This document shows, piece after piece, positions 10,188 through 18,526 of a DNA stretch of 64,000 bases. Under the pieces are notes generated by a model, which was not told the DNA's origin, did no database searches, and saw only the letters and a program-made list of their open reading frames with translations. Within the stretch, counting starts at the first letter, position 1, and every line of letters begins with the position of its first letter. A program made the translations under genes and the position numbers. This DNA comes from Solimonas variicoloris DSM 15731 (lineage in GTDB: Bacteria > Pseudomonadota > Gammaproteobacteria > Nevskiales > Nevskiaceae): NCBI RefSeq assembly GCF_000382285.1, contig NZ_KB907928.1:62001-126000 (forward strand), written 5' to 3'.

Positions 10188-11015
10188 TCAGGCGTGCGCG
10201 CCCGGCTTCTCGACGCTGATGACGTGCGCCTGGATCCTGCCGTCGACCGGCCCGTCGCCGAAGCGTCGCGCGATGGCCTGCGCGGCGGCCGCGGTGGCTT
10301 CGTCCAGCGACGGCGTCGCACGCGCCTCGATCTCGCCGCGCAGCGGCGTGCCCTGGCAGAAGGCGAAGGCCGGCACCCGCGGGCTCGCGGCGCGGGCGAG
10401 GGCCGTGATCGTTTCGATGGCGATCGGTTCGCGCCAGCCGCCGGCGCGGAGATCGCGCTCGATCGCCGCGCGGTCGTGGTAACCGTGCGGCGTGCGCGCC
10501 AGGAAGTGCGGCGGATCATCGGGAAACACCGCCGCGAGCGCCCGGGTGACGAGATCGGTGAATTCGTTGTCCTCGATGCGATCCCAGACGTTGAACAGCA
10601 GCAGGCCGCCGGGGGCGAGCACGCGCCGGAATTCGGCGTAGGCCTTCGGCTTGTCCGGGAAGAACATCGCGCCGAACTGGCAGACCAGCGCGTCGAAGCT
10701 GGCGTCGGCGAACGGCAGCGCCTGGGCATCGGCCTGCTGCCACTCGACCGGGCGCGACGTGCCGAGTGCGATCGCCTGATCGAGCATCGCCTGATTGAGA
10801 TCGGTGGCGACGATCGCGCTGCCTTCGTCGAGTACCGCGGCCAGCGCCCGCGTCACGACGCCGGTGCCGGCGGCGACTTCGAGCACGCGCGCCGGGCGCC
10901 GCGCGGCGAGCCGGCGCGCGAGGTCGGCCGCGTAAGGCGCGAAGATCAGCGGCACCAGATGCGTCTCGTACAGCTGCGGTATGGCGCCGGCGAAAACCTT
11001 GTCCTGGGATGACAT
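10188..11015 (-). CDS. Class I SAM-dependent methyltransferase
   Basis: A 275-residue Rossmann-fold methyltransferase of the UbiE/Methyltransf_11 type. Motif I is VLEVAAGTGVVTRALA (residues 44-59), the acidic motif II residue is in IVATDLNQAMLDQA, and the post-I block ADAQALPFADASFDALVCQFG is well formed. Motif III is in EFRRVLAPGGLLLFNVWD. Start at ATG 11015 (MSSQDKVFAGAIP). No neighbour gives the substrate. The C-terminal part (DEATAAAAQAIARRFGDGPVDGRI) matches plant- and actinobacterium-type small-molecule methyltransferases. Substrate unknown. Confidence 0.85.
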   Translation of the reverse strand: MSSQDKVFAGAIPQLYETHLVPLIFAPYAADLARRLAARRPARVLEVAAGTGVVTRALAAVLDEGSAIVATDLNQAMLDQAIALGTSRPVEWQQADAQALPFADASFDALVCQFGAMFFPDKPKAYAEFRRVLAPGGLLLFNVWDRIEDNEFTDLVTRALAAVFPDDPPHFLARTPHGYHDRAAIERDLRAGGWREPIAIETITALARAASPRVPAFAFCQGTPLRGEIEARATPSLDEATAAAAQAIARRFGDGPVDGRIQAHVISVEKPGAHA

Positions 11016-11305
11016 GTGGCCCCCGTTCGCGTGGACGGCGAGCGCAGCATGCGCCGGCGTCACGCGCCAGACAATGCGGGCGGCGGCCACCCGTGTGCCG
11101 CCGGCGCCAGGGTTCGTGAAAGGCGATCGGCGCGGCGCCGCCGCGTCCGAGCGGATCACGGAGCCGCCGCAGCCCCGTCGGTGGCAGGCGGCGGGAGAGG
11201 GTGCTGCGTGGCGCTGGCTGCGGGCAGCGGCGTGCCGGCGAGCCCGTGTCGGGATGCTGCCCAGCGCAACGGCAGGCCGCGCTTGCGTGCCTGCGACACG
11301 TCCGC

Positions 11306-12451
11306 TCAGTCGTAGTTGAAGTAGAGCGGGTTGGTCAGCGCGATGATGTTGCCGTAGAAGCCGAGCACGGCGCCGGCGGCCGGGGCCTCCGGCGTCGTGC
11401 CGCGGACTTCGACGCGGTAGTAGCTGCGTGCAGCGGCGGCGGGCGTGTCCTGGAAGTCGAGGTGATCCTCGCCGACGACGGTCTTCTGCAGGAAGACCTC
11501 GCCGTTGCGGATCACGGTGATCGCGTAAGCCGCGAGCGGCCGCGCGCCGTCGATCGTGACGCGAAAGTCGACCGGCTGGCCGCTCGCCCTCGCGCCGTCG
11601 CCCATCAGCGTTTCGTAGCCGCCGTCGCGATCGGTGTCGGCGGCGAGCACGACACGTTCGGCGGTCGGCGCGTAGCTGATGCTGCTGTTGCCGGCCTTGA
11701 GCGCGGCGAGCACGGCGCCGGCCTTCGGCGCGCTGGCGTAGACCCAGGTCGTCGGATTGCCGACGTTGAAGACCAGCGCTTCGTAGGTGTGCTGGTGGTG
11801 GCAGTCGCTGCCGCCGCGCGCGGCGAGGCGCCGGCCGCTGTTGAGCATGCTGTCCCACAGCGCGACGGCGTCGTCGTTGTTGGTCGGGAAGCGGTACATC
11901 GCGTTCCAGATCTCGACGCTGTCGATGGCCATGTCGAAACCGAATTCCCACGGATCGCCGTTCAGCGGGTGGTTGACCGACAGATGCAGACCCTGCGCGT
12001 GCGCGGCGTCGGCGATCGCCTGGCCGGCCGCGTCGTCGCTGCGATCGCGCAGCGCATACATCGGCAGGTCGTCGAACGGCTGCGTGCCGAGGAGGTTGGC
12101 GTGGCCGCGCGCGGTCGTGTACTCGACGCCGTACAGCATCACCATCGTGTCGCTGCGATAAGCCGGATCGTCCCAGGTCGTGATGTGGCCGTCGACGTGG
12201 TTGTCGTGATCGGTGATGACGAAAAAGCCCATGCCTCTGGACTCCGCTTCCGGGATCAGTTCGGCGATCGGGTTGTCGGCGGCGTCGCTGCTGTGGTCGG
12301 AGTGCAGATGCAGATCGCCCGACAGCCAGGTGCCGGCGCGCAGATCGCTGACGCCGCCGGCGCTGTTGCCGGACGAACTGCTGCTGCACGCGCCGAGCAG
12401 GCCGAGCGCCGCTCCGGCCGCGGCGACGGCGGCGAGATTGCCGAGCTTCAT
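11306..12451 (-). CDS. CehA/McbA-type PHP-domain metallohydrolase, lipoprotein
   Basis: A 381-residue exported protein. The signal ends in a lipobox (LGLLGAC, Cys at about residue 22) followed by a Ser/Gly spacer, so it should be lipid-anchored in the envelope. The PHP domain follows. Metal ligands are visible as GDLHLHSDHS, ITDHDNH, GVEYTTARGHANLLG, SVNHPLNGD and RGGSDCHH. The C-terminal 110 residues form a beta-rich domain ending LTNPLYFNYD. CehA and McbA act on carbaryl/carbofuran-type carbamate or phosphoester substrates, but most members have no known substrate. A strong purine-rich ribosome site (GGGGAGAAGAA) precedes ATG 12451. It is monocistronic here. Confidence 0.85.
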   Translation of the reverse strand: MKLGNLAAVAAAGAALGLLGACSSSSSGNSAGGVSDLRAGTWLSGDLHLHSDHSSDAADNPIAELIPEAESRGMGFFVITDHDNHVDGHITTWDDPAYRSDTMVMLYGVEYTTARGHANLLGTQPFDDLPMYALRDRSDDAAGQAIADAAHAQGLHLSVNHPLNGDPWEFGFDMAIDSVEIWNAMYRFPTNNDDAVALWDSMLNSGRRLAARGGSDCHHQHTYEALVFNVGNPTTWVYASAPKAGAVLAALKAGNSSISYAPTAERVVLAADTDRDGGYETLMGDGARASGQPVDFRVTIDGARPLAAYAITVIRNGEVFLQKTVVGEDHLDFQDTPAAAARSYYRVEVRGTTPEAPAAGAVLGFYGNIIALTNPLYFNYD

Positions 12452-12591
12452 TTCTTCTCCCCCCGAGAAAATCTGTGCAGCCTAGGGGGACGATATGACG
12501 CCGACGCGAAGCGCGCTGTCGTAAATCCGGCCCATGCGGTCCCGGCGCGCCCGGCGTGCGGCGGGCCTGGCGCCGCCACCGGGGGCAGCGC

Positions 12592-13149
12592 TCAGGCCTG
12601 CCGGGCGGCCGCCAGGATCTCGTCGGACAGCGCGCTGGTCCGCACCGCGCGTGCCATCAGCATCGCGCCGACCATGGTGGCGACCGTGCGGATCGCGTCG
12701 GCGCGCCGGTCCTCGTCGGGTGCGTCCGAGACGCTGGCGGCGAGTTCGATCAGTGCCTCGATCTGGGCCTCGAAGCTGCGTCGCGTCCTGGCGCCCTGGC
12801 GGGCGACGTCGGCGCCGAGCGCGGCGATCGAGCAGCCGCGATCGATGCGCTCGCGGTGCTGCGGGCTGAGGTACTGGCCGATGAAGGCCTCGCGGCGCTG
12901 GCCGGGCTCGGCCTGCTCGATGGCCTTGCGCAGCGAGGCCTGGGTCTGTGTCGAGGCGGCGGCAATCGCCTCGGCGAACAGCGCGTCCTTCGACTCGAAG
13001 TGCGCGTAGAAGCCGCCGTGCGTCAGCCCGGCGCGCTTCATCAGATCGGCGACGCCGATGCCGTCGAGACCGTGCGCGCGGAACGCGGCGGCGGCGGTCT
13101 CGACGATGCGGCGGCGGGTTTCTTCCTTCTGGGTGGCCGAGTAGCGCAT
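12592..13149 (-). CDS. TetR/AcrR family transcriptional regulator
   Basis: A 185-residue repressor. The N-terminal helix-turn-helix covers about residues 9-55: TRRRIVETAAAAFRAHGLDG, then IGVADLMKRAGLTHGGFYAHF, the classic TetR recognition helix. The ligand domain has CSIAALGADVARQG, typical of the C_13 branch. ATG 13149 chosen; an upstream extension would include the operator. A dyad GATGAC-GGTT-GTCATC lies 27-42 bases upstream, matching the half-sites of the 30-bp palindrome before the MFS gene, so it probably represses itself and the MFS/hydrolase promoters. It is the last gene of the MFS-thiolase-tetR series on this strand. Confidence 0.92.
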   Translation of the reverse strand: MRYSATQKEETRRRIVETAAAAFRAHGLDGIGVADLMKRAGLTHGGFYAHFESKDALFAEAIAAASTQTQASLRKAIEQAEPGQRREAFIGQYLSPQHRERIDRGCSIAALGADVARQGARTRRSFEAQIEALIELAASVSDAPDEDRRADAIRTVATMVGAMLMARAVRTSALSDEILAAARQA

Positions 13150-13175
13150 GGCGCCTCTCCGATGCAGGTTTTCAG

Positions 13176-13191
13176 GATGACGGTTGTCATC
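13176..13191. promoter_or_regulatory. Dyad operator upstream of tetR
   Basis: Perfect inverted repeat GATGAC-GGTT-GTCATC in the 55-base gap between the thiolase stop and the tetR start. The inner 14-mer ATGACGGTTGTCAT shares the ATGACG...TCAT frame with both halves of the palindrome at 15986-16015. Inference: autoregulatory TetR site. Confidence 0.65.
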
Positions 13192-13204
13192 ATATCGCCT
13201 GCGT

Positions 13205-14362
13205 TCAGACGGCTTCGAGGAGGGTCGCGACGCCCTGGCCGCCGCCGACGCACTGCGTGGCCAGCGCATAGCGCTTGCCCTCGCGCTTCAGCAGCTGCGC
13301 GGCCTTGCCGGTGATGCGCGCGCCGGTTGCGCCGAGCGGATGGCCGATGGCGATCGCGCCGCCGTCGAGATTGACCTTGTCCTGCGCGATGCCGAGCTCG
13401 CGCAGCGAGGCGATCGCCTGGCTGGCGAAGGCTTCGTTGATCTCGACCAGATCGAGGTCGTTGGCGGTGAGGCCGGCGCGTTCGAGCGCCTTGCGCGTCG
13501 CCGGCACCGGCCCCATGCCCATGATCTCCGGCGCCAGGCCGGCAACCGCGACCGCGCGGATGCGCGCGAGCATGTCGAGGCCGTGCCGGCGCGCGTAGGC
13601 TTGCGAGCAGACCAGCACCGCAGCGGCGCCGTCGGTCAGCGGCGACGAGCTGGCGGCGGTGACCGTGCCATCGGCGCGGAACGCCGGCTTGAGCGCGGCC
13701 AGGCCTTCGGCCGTCGACTGCGGACGCAGGCAGCCGTCCTCGACGACGCTGCCGGCGGCGGTCGGCACCGGCACGATCTCCGCGGCGAGGCGCCCGTCGC
13801 CGCGCGCGGCGGCGGCCTTCTGCTGCGAGCGCAGCGCGAACGCGTCCTGCTCGGCGCGCGAGATGCCGTAGCGCGCGGCGACGTTCTCGGCAGTCTCGCC
13901 CATCGCGATGTAGGCCTCGAGATCGATCTCGCAGGACGGCGCGCCGGCGCGGCGGAAGCGCGGATTCGGTGCCGGCGTGAAGCCGCCCATCGGCACGCGC
14001 GTCATCGATTCGACGCCGGCGCAGATGAAGACCTCGCCGGCGCCGAGGGCGATCTGGCCGGCCGCATAGTGGATTGCCGTCATCGACGAGCCGCAGAAGC
14101 GGTTGACGGTGGCGCCGCCGGTTGCGAGCGGCAGGCCGGCGAGCAGGCCGACGATGCGGCCGAGGTTGGCGCCCTGCTCGCCTTCCGGATAGGCACAGCC
14201 GACGATCAGGTCCTCGATGTGGCGCGGGTCGACTCCGCTGCGCTCGACGAGCGCGCGCACGGCGAGCGCGGCGAGATCGTCCGGGCGCACGTCGATCAGC
14301 GCGCCCTTGCGCGCGAAGTGAAACGGGGTTCGGGCATAGCCGGCAATGACGGCGTCGTTCAT
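13205..14362 (-). CDS. Acetyl-CoA C-acyltransferase (thiolase)
   Basis: A 385-residue thiolase (acyl-CoA + acetyl-CoA from 3-ketoacyl-CoA, or the reverse). The acyl-accepting Cys is C90 in NRFCGSSMTAIH. The C-terminal catalytic His is in GGAIAIGHPLGATGAR and the second Cys in CVGGGQG; NEAFASQAI is also present. Closer in feel to FadA/FadI-type beta-oxidation thiolases than to PhaA, but I cannot separate them by eye. Start at ATG 14362 with GGAG seven bases upstream. It lies 23 bases after the MFS stop, so is probably co-transcribed with the efflux gene. This is an odd pairing: it suggests the regulator responds to a fatty or CoA-linked compound. Confidence 0.92.
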   Translation of the reverse strand: MNDAVIAGYARTPFHFARKGALIDVRPDDLAALAVRALVERSGVDPRHIEDLIVGCAYPEGEQGANLGRIVGLLAGLPLATGGATVNRFCGSSMTAIHYAAGQIALGAGEVFICAGVESMTRVPMGGFTPAPNPRFRRAGAPSCEIDLEAYIAMGETAENVAARYGISRAEQDAFALRSQQKAAAARGDGRLAAEIVPVPTAAGSVVEDGCLRPQSTAEGLAALKPAFRADGTVTAASSSPLTDGAAAVLVCSQAYARRHGLDMLARIRAVAVAGLAPEIMGMGPVPATRKALERAGLTANDLDLVEINEAFASQAIASLRELGIAQDKVNLDGGAIAIGHPLGATGARITGKAAQLLKREGKRYALATQCVGGGQGVATLLEAV

Positions 14363-14385
14363 GGTGAGGCTCCGTGGTGAGGGAT

Positions 14386-15966
14386 TCAGTGCGCCGCGCT
14401 CGCCGCGGCGCCGGCCGCCGGCATGCGGCGGCTCAGCGGAATGACGATGAGCGCGGCGAGGAACAGCGCGGCAAACAGCAGGGCGCAGTCGGCGTAGGCC
14501 ATCGTCAGCGCCTCGCGATGGACCGTGCGCGCGAGCAGCGCCATCGCCGCCTGCTGCTGCGTGGCGGCGTCGGCGATCACGCCGCCGGTCGCCACCTGGG
14601 TCTGCGCGAACCATTCGTCGAGGCGCGCGGCACGCAGCGAATCGCCGAGCCGCGAGAAGTGCAGCGAGTAGCGATGGTCGACGATGGTATTGGTCGCGGC
14701 GATGCCGATCGCGCCGCCGAGGTTGCGCATCAGGTTCGACAGGCCGCTCGCCGCCTTGAGGCGCGCCGCTGGCATGTCGGCGAGCGCCATGTTGGTGGCC
14801 GGCACGATGCAGAACATGGTCGCGAAGCCGCGCATCGCCTGCGCCAGCAGCAGCTCGTGTCCGCCCCAGGCCGAGGACAGGCGGCTCAGCTGCCAGAACG
14901 ACAGGCCGAACAGCGTGAAACCGAACACGATCATGTGGCGCGGGTCGACGCGCCGCGACAACGCGGCGGCGAGCGGCGTGGCGAAGATCTGCGCGACGCC
15001 GGTGACGAACACGGCCTGGCCGATGTCGAGGCTACGGTACTCCTGGATGCGCGCGAGGTACTGCGGAATCAGGTAGATCGCCGAGAACATGCCGATGCCG
15101 AGCACGAACTGGAACAGGCAGCCCATCGCGAAGCGGGTGTCGCCGAAGATGCGCAGGTCGATGACGGCGCGCGGCTGCGTGAAGCTGCGCCAGAAGAAGG
15201 TGACGGCGCCGAGCGCGCAGACGACGGCGACCGCGCGCACCGTGCCGTCGTCGAGCCAGTCCCAGCGCGGACCTTCCTCGAGTACGTACTGCAGGCCGCC
15301 GAGGAACACCGCCATGCCGGCCAGGCCGATCGCGTCGAAGCCGCGCAGCACCTCGGGATGCGGCTCGTCGATGCGGCACAGCACCGGCACCAGCGCGCAG
15401 ATCAGCAGGCCTGGCGCAACGTTGATGAAGAACAGCCAGCGCCAGCTCAGCACGTCGGTGATCCAGCCGCCGAAGGTCGGGCCGAGAATCGGTGCGACGG
15501 TGCCGGTCAGGCCGAGGATCGCCGGAATCAGGGCCTGCTGCCGGCCGGTGAAGATCGTGAAGCCGGTCGCGAACACCGTCGGGATCATGGCGCCGCCGAC
15601 GAAGCCCTGCAGCGCGCGGAAGACGATCGCCGACTCGATGTTCCAGGCGAAGCCGCAGGCGACGCTGGCGAGCGTGAACGCCGCGGCCGAGGCGGTGAAC
15701 AGCCAGCGCGTCGAGAACGCCTGCGCCAGAAAGCCGGACAGCGGAATCATGATGATCTCGGCGATCAGGTACGAGGTCTGCAGCCACGAGCTCTGATCTG
15801 CGCCGGCGGCGAGACCGGAGGTGATCTCGGGCAGCGAGGCGGAGACGACCTGCACGTCGAGCAGCGACATGAACATGCCGAGCGCCATGGTCGCGAACAG
15901 CGCCATCTTCGCCCCGTCGCTCATCGCGGCGGCGCTGCTCATGGACGATGCGGCAGGTGCGGGCAC
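14386..15966 (-). CDS. MFS transporter, DHA2 (EmrB/QacA) drug:H+ antiporter family
   Basis: A 526-residue inner-membrane exporter with 14 predicted TM segments. The start region LFATMALGMFMSLLDVQVVSASLPEI carries the DHA2 motif. The antiporter motif C appears as LGPTFGGWITDVLSWRWLFFINV. I place the start at GTG 15966 because AAGGAG sits six bases upstream; an in-frame TTG at 15987 would lie on the edge of the operator. Divergent from an alpha/beta hydrolase with a 30-bp palindrome between them. It heads the MFS-thiolase-tetR series. EmrB-type pumps normally need an EmrA adaptor; none is nearby. Confidence 0.92.
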   Translation of the reverse strand: MPAPAASSMSSAAAMSDGAKMALFATMALGMFMSLLDVQVVSASLPEITSGLAAGADQSSWLQTSYLIAEIIMIPLSGFLAQAFSTRWLFTASAAAFTLASVACGFAWNIESAIVFRALQGFVGGAMIPTVFATGFTIFTGRQQALIPAILGLTGTVAPILGPTFGGWITDVLSWRWLFFINVAPGLLICALVPVLCRIDEPHPEVLRGFDAIGLAGMAVFLGGLQYVLEEGPRWDWLDDGTVRAVAVVCALGAVTFFWRSFTQPRAVIDLRIFGDTRFAMGCLFQFVLGIGMFSAIYLIPQYLARIQEYRSLDIGQAVFVTGVAQIFATPLAAALSRRVDPRHMIVFGFTLFGLSFWQLSRLSSAWGGHELLLAQAMRGFATMFCIVPATNMALADMPAARLKAASGLSNLMRNLGGAIGIAATNTIVDHRYSLHFSRLGDSLRAARLDEWFAQTQVATGGVIADAATQQQAAMALLARTVHREALTMAYADCALLFAALFLAALIVIPLSRRMPAAGAAASAAH

Positions 15967-15985
15967 GGCCGTCTCCTTGTGATGC

Positions 15986-16015
15986 AATGACGACCATCAT
16001 ATGATGGTCGTCATT
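15986..16015. promoter_or_regulatory. Perfect 30-bp palindrome, divergent TetR operator
   Basis: AATGACGACCATCAT followed exactly by its reverse complement, centred between 16000 and 16001. Each half is itself a near-dyad (ATGA...TCAT), so two regulator dimers could bind. It lies between the divergent MFS (start 15966) and hydrolase (start 16036) genes and shares its half-site with the dyad before tetR. Confidence 0.75.
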
Positions 16016-16035
16016 CAAAAAGCGAGGAGCGGACC

Positions 16036-16899
16036 ATGGACTCTTCCGGAACGGCGGCCATCCGGCCGGCGCAGCTGGCGCTGCACATGCTCACGCCGCG
16101 TGCGGTCGCACGCCGCGGCGGGCTCTGGATCGAAGGGGCGGAGCGGCTCTGGTTCACGCTCGACGGCGAGCGCGTGGCGCTGCTGCGCGTGCGCGGCCGG
16201 CATCCGCCGGTGCTGCTCGTGCACGGCTGGGAGGGGGCGTCGGCCGACTTCGTGGACGTGCTGCCGGCGCTGCTCGCGACCGGACATGGCGCGCTGCTGC
16301 TCGATCTGCCGGCGCACGGCCAGTCCGGCGGCCGCACCATGACGCTGCCGGCGGCGGCGCGCGCGGTGTTCGAATGCGGGCGCCGCTACGGACCGCTGCA
16401 TGCGGCGGTGGCGCACTCGCTCGGCGCGGCGGCGCTCGGCGAGGCGATGCGGGCCGGGCTCGGCGTCGGGCGCGCCGTGATGCTGGCGCCGCCGAGGCGC
16501 TATCTCGATGGCGTCGATGCGGCGGTGCGCGCCTGCGGCTACGACGCGCAGGCGCGCGGCGAATTGCTGGCGGCCTTACACCGGCATGGGGTCGACGCCG
16601 CGGCGCTGGATCTGCGCAGCGCCGTGGCCGCGCTGGAAGTGCCGGGGCTGATCGTGCACGGCGAGGAGGACGGCGTGCTGCCGCTGGCCGCCGGCCGCAG
16701 CGTCGCCGCGGCCTGGCCGGGGTGCCGCTTCGTGGCGATGCCGGGACTCGGCCACCGCCACATCCTGCGCGACGCGCGCGTCGTCGATGAGATCGTCCGC
16801 TTCGTCACGGCGCCCGGCCCCGACGCCGCGGCGCCGGCGCCGCTTCACTCGTCCGGCAGATCGGGCTCGACGTACTTCGCCGGCGGGTTGCCGTCGTAG
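16036..16899 (+). CDS. Alpha/beta hydrolase
   Basis: A 287-residue alpha/beta-hydrolase. The oxyanion-loop motif is LLVHGWEG (residues 61-68). The nucleophile is probably S128 in AHSLGA, a variant elbow with Ala in the first position. The acid is in HGEEDGVLPL and the His in GLGHRHILRD. GAGGAG is seven bases before ATG 16036. Expression is probably controlled by the palindrome just upstream. The stop at 16897-16899 lies inside the convergent mlaA gene, giving a 55-base tail-to-tail overlap. The last 18 residues (HSSGRSGSTYFAGGLPS) are simply mlaA read backwards, so the native stop may have been lost. Confidence 0.85.
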   Translation: MDSSGTAAIRPAQLALHMLTPRAVARRGGLWIEGAERLWFTLDGERVALLRVRGRHPPVLLVHGWEGASADFVDVLPALLATGHGALLLDLPAHGQSGGRTMTLPAAARAVFECGRRYGPLHAAVAHSLGAAALGEAMRAGLGVGRAVMLAPPRRYLDGVDAAVRACGYDAQARGELLAALHRHGVDAAALDLRSAVAALEVPGLIVHGEEDGVLPLAAGRSVAAAWPGCRFVAMPGLGHRHILRDARVVDEIVRFVTAPGPDAAAPAPLHSSGRSGSTYFAGGLPS

Positions 16900-17564
16900 A
16901 CGAGGTTCAGCCGCCGTTGCAGATAGGCGGTGCGCAGGAAGACGTAGGGGTCGAGCTGCTGGTCGAGCACGCTGTCGAGATCGAGCAGCTGCGCGCGCGT
17001 GTCGATGGCCTGCGCACCGGCCACGGCGACGCGTTCGCCGAACGTGAAGTCGCTGTACTGCAGCGGCGAGCTCCAGTTGTCGCCGACGCGGCCGACCAGG
17101 TCGCGGTTGGTCGACGGGCCCAGCAGCGGAATCATCAGATACCAGCCTTCGCCGACGCCCCAGCGGCCGAAGGTCTGACCGAGGTCCTCGTCGTTCTTGG
17201 CAAGGCCGACCATGGTCGCCGGGTCGAGCAGACCGGCGAGGCCGAAGGTCGAGTTCATCAGGAACCGCGTCAGATCGAGGCCGGACTGCTTGAACTTGGC
17301 CTGCAGCGCATCGTTGACGATGACCGTCGGATAGAACAGGTTGTCGAAGAAGTTGCTGACGCCGATGCGGATCGGCGAGGGCACGTAGTCGACATAGGTC
17401 TTGGCGACCGGGCGCAGCACGTACTTGTCCGCCGTCTGGTTGAAGGCGTAGATCGGACGGTTCACCGCTTCGAGCGGATCGGCTGGCTCGTACGGCGAAT
17501 GGTGGGCGCAGCCGGCGAGCATCGTGGCGACGATGACAGGCGCGAGGCGCATTCCCTTGTGCAT
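16845..17564 (-). CDS. mlaA: Outer-membrane lipid asymmetry lipoprotein MlaA (VacJ)
   Basis: A 239-residue outer-membrane lipoprotein that removes phospholipids from the outer leaflet and passes them to MlaC. The lipobox is MLAGC (Cys at residue 19). The family core is present: DPLEAVNRPIYAFNQTADKYVLRPVAKTY, FFDNLFYP, RFLMNSTFGLAGLLDPA, GEGWYLMIPLLGPSTNRDLVG. GGGAG lies upstream of ATG 17564. It is the last gene of a complete mla cluster, 21 bases after mlaB; in E. coli mlaA is unlinked from mlaFEDCB. Convergent overlap with the hydrolase gene at its 3' end. Confidence 0.96.
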   Translation of the reverse strand: MHKGMRLAPVIVATMLAGCAHHSPYEPADPLEAVNRPIYAFNQTADKYVLRPVAKTYVDYVPSPIRIGVSNFFDNLFYPTVIVNDALQAKFKQSGLDLTRFLMNSTFGLAGLLDPATMVGLAKNDEDLGQTFGRWGVGEGWYLMIPLLGPSTNRDLVGRVGDNWSSPLQYSDFTFGERVAVAGAQAIDTRAQLLDLDSVLDQQLDPYVFLRTAYLQRRLNLVYDGNPPAKYVEPDLPDE

Positions 17565-17585
17565 GACTTGCTCCCGATGAGCCGG

Positions 17586-17846
17586 CTACGCGGCCAGCTC
17601 GACCACGTTCTGCAGGCCGAAGAACGTGATGAGGCCGCGCAACTGCGGCGTCGCGTTGATGAACGCCAGCGTCTGGCCCTTGCTGAGGGCGCGACGCCGC
17701 AATTCAAGCAGCAGCGCGGCGCCGGCGCTATCGCAGTGCGTCACACTGGCCAGATCGATCGTGCCGGCGCCGGCGAGTTCGTCGGCGCGCGCGAACCAGC
17801 CTTCGGCGGTCGAGAAGCTCAGCGCGCCGCTGAGCGCCGCGCTCAC
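17586..17846 (-). CDS. mlaB: MlaB, STAS-domain subunit of the Mla ABC transporter
   Basis: An 86-residue STAS-domain cytoplasmic protein that binds and stabilises the MlaF ATPase. The STAS signature is in THCDSAGAALLLELRRRA, with the Asp-Ser at the usual phosphorylation-site position. The start is GTG 17846, overlapping the mlaC stop by four bases (GTGA), which implies translational coupling. Length and position between mlaC and mlaA support the call. Confidence 0.9.
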   Translation of the reverse strand: MSAALSGALSFSTAEGWFARADELAGAGTIDLASVTHCDSAGAALLLELRRRALSKGQTLAFINATPQLRGLITFFGLQNVVELAA

Positions 17847-18526
17847 GGGGTCTTGCCCTGCGGCTTGCCGGCGTCGTCCTTGTCGGCGTCGGCGCTGACT
17901 TCGAGCTGACCGTTGTTGAGCCGCTGGATGACCGAGGCCACGTTGCTCTTCTTGATCTCGGCGTCGATCTGCGTGCGGAAGTTCAGCACCAGCGAGATGT
18001 TCTCGGCCTTGATGTCCCAGACCTTCCACTCGCCGTTGTTGTCGCGCAGCGAGAACGTCACCGGAATCGGCGGCTTGCCGTCCTTGCGCACGATCGTGGT
18101 GTCGACGCTGGCGCGCTTGCCTTCGCCTTCGATGCGGCCCGGCTTCACCTGGATCTCGACGCTGTCGTAGTACTCGAGCAGCTTGTCGGCGTAGCTGTGC
18201 ACCAGCATGTCCTTGAACGCCTTCTCGAACTGCCCGATCTGCTCGGGCGTCGCTTCCTTCAGGTGCGCGCCGAGGATGACCTTGGCGATGTACGGCGTGT
18301 CGAAGTGCGGCACGATCTGGCGATCGACCATCGCGTAGAACGCGCTCTTGTCGGCCTGGTACTTCTGCACGTTGGCCGAGATGTCGGCGCGGATCGTGTC
18401 GGTCGTGGTCTTGACGACCTGCTCCGGCGGCGTCGCCGGTGCGGCGACGGCGGCCGTGGCCAGGCCGAACGCGGCGCACGCACCGAGCAGCGCGTGGCGG
18501 AGGATGCGGGGGGCGGTGGACATCAT
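17843..18526 (-). CDS. mlaC: MlaC, periplasmic phospholipid-binding protein
   Basis: A 227-residue periplasmic shuttle carrying phospholipid between MlaA and MlaFEDB. The signal peptide is about residues 1-29 (ALLGACAAFGLATAAVAAP). The Tol_Ttg2 domain follows, with VPHFDTPYIAKVILGAHLKEAT, FKDMLVHSYADKLLEY and KVWDIKAENISLVLNFRTQ. Two ATGs stand in tandem; the first (18526) sits seven bases after AGGAG and overlaps the mlaD stop as ATGA. Confidence 0.96.
   Translation of the reverse strand: MMSTAPRILRHALLGACAAFGLATAAVAAPATPPEQVVKTTTDTIRADISANVQKYQADKSAFYAMVDRQIVPHFDTPYIAKVILGAHLKEATPEQIGQFEKAFKDMLVHSYADKLLEYYDSVEIQVKPGRIEGEGKRASVDTTIVRKDGKPPIPVTFSLRDNNGEWKVWDIKAENISLVLNFRTQIDAEIKKSNVASVIQRLNNGQLEVSADADKDDAGKPQGKTP

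Noticed and set aside
7625-10729. 1034-codon open frame antisense to purL
   Set aside because: Antisense to a conserved purine gene, no domain, and ends inside the methyltransferase gene.
10188-11015. Methyltransferase as part of a defence or restriction system
   Set aside because: It has a small-molecule methyltransferase sequence, no target-recognition domain and no nuclease nearby.
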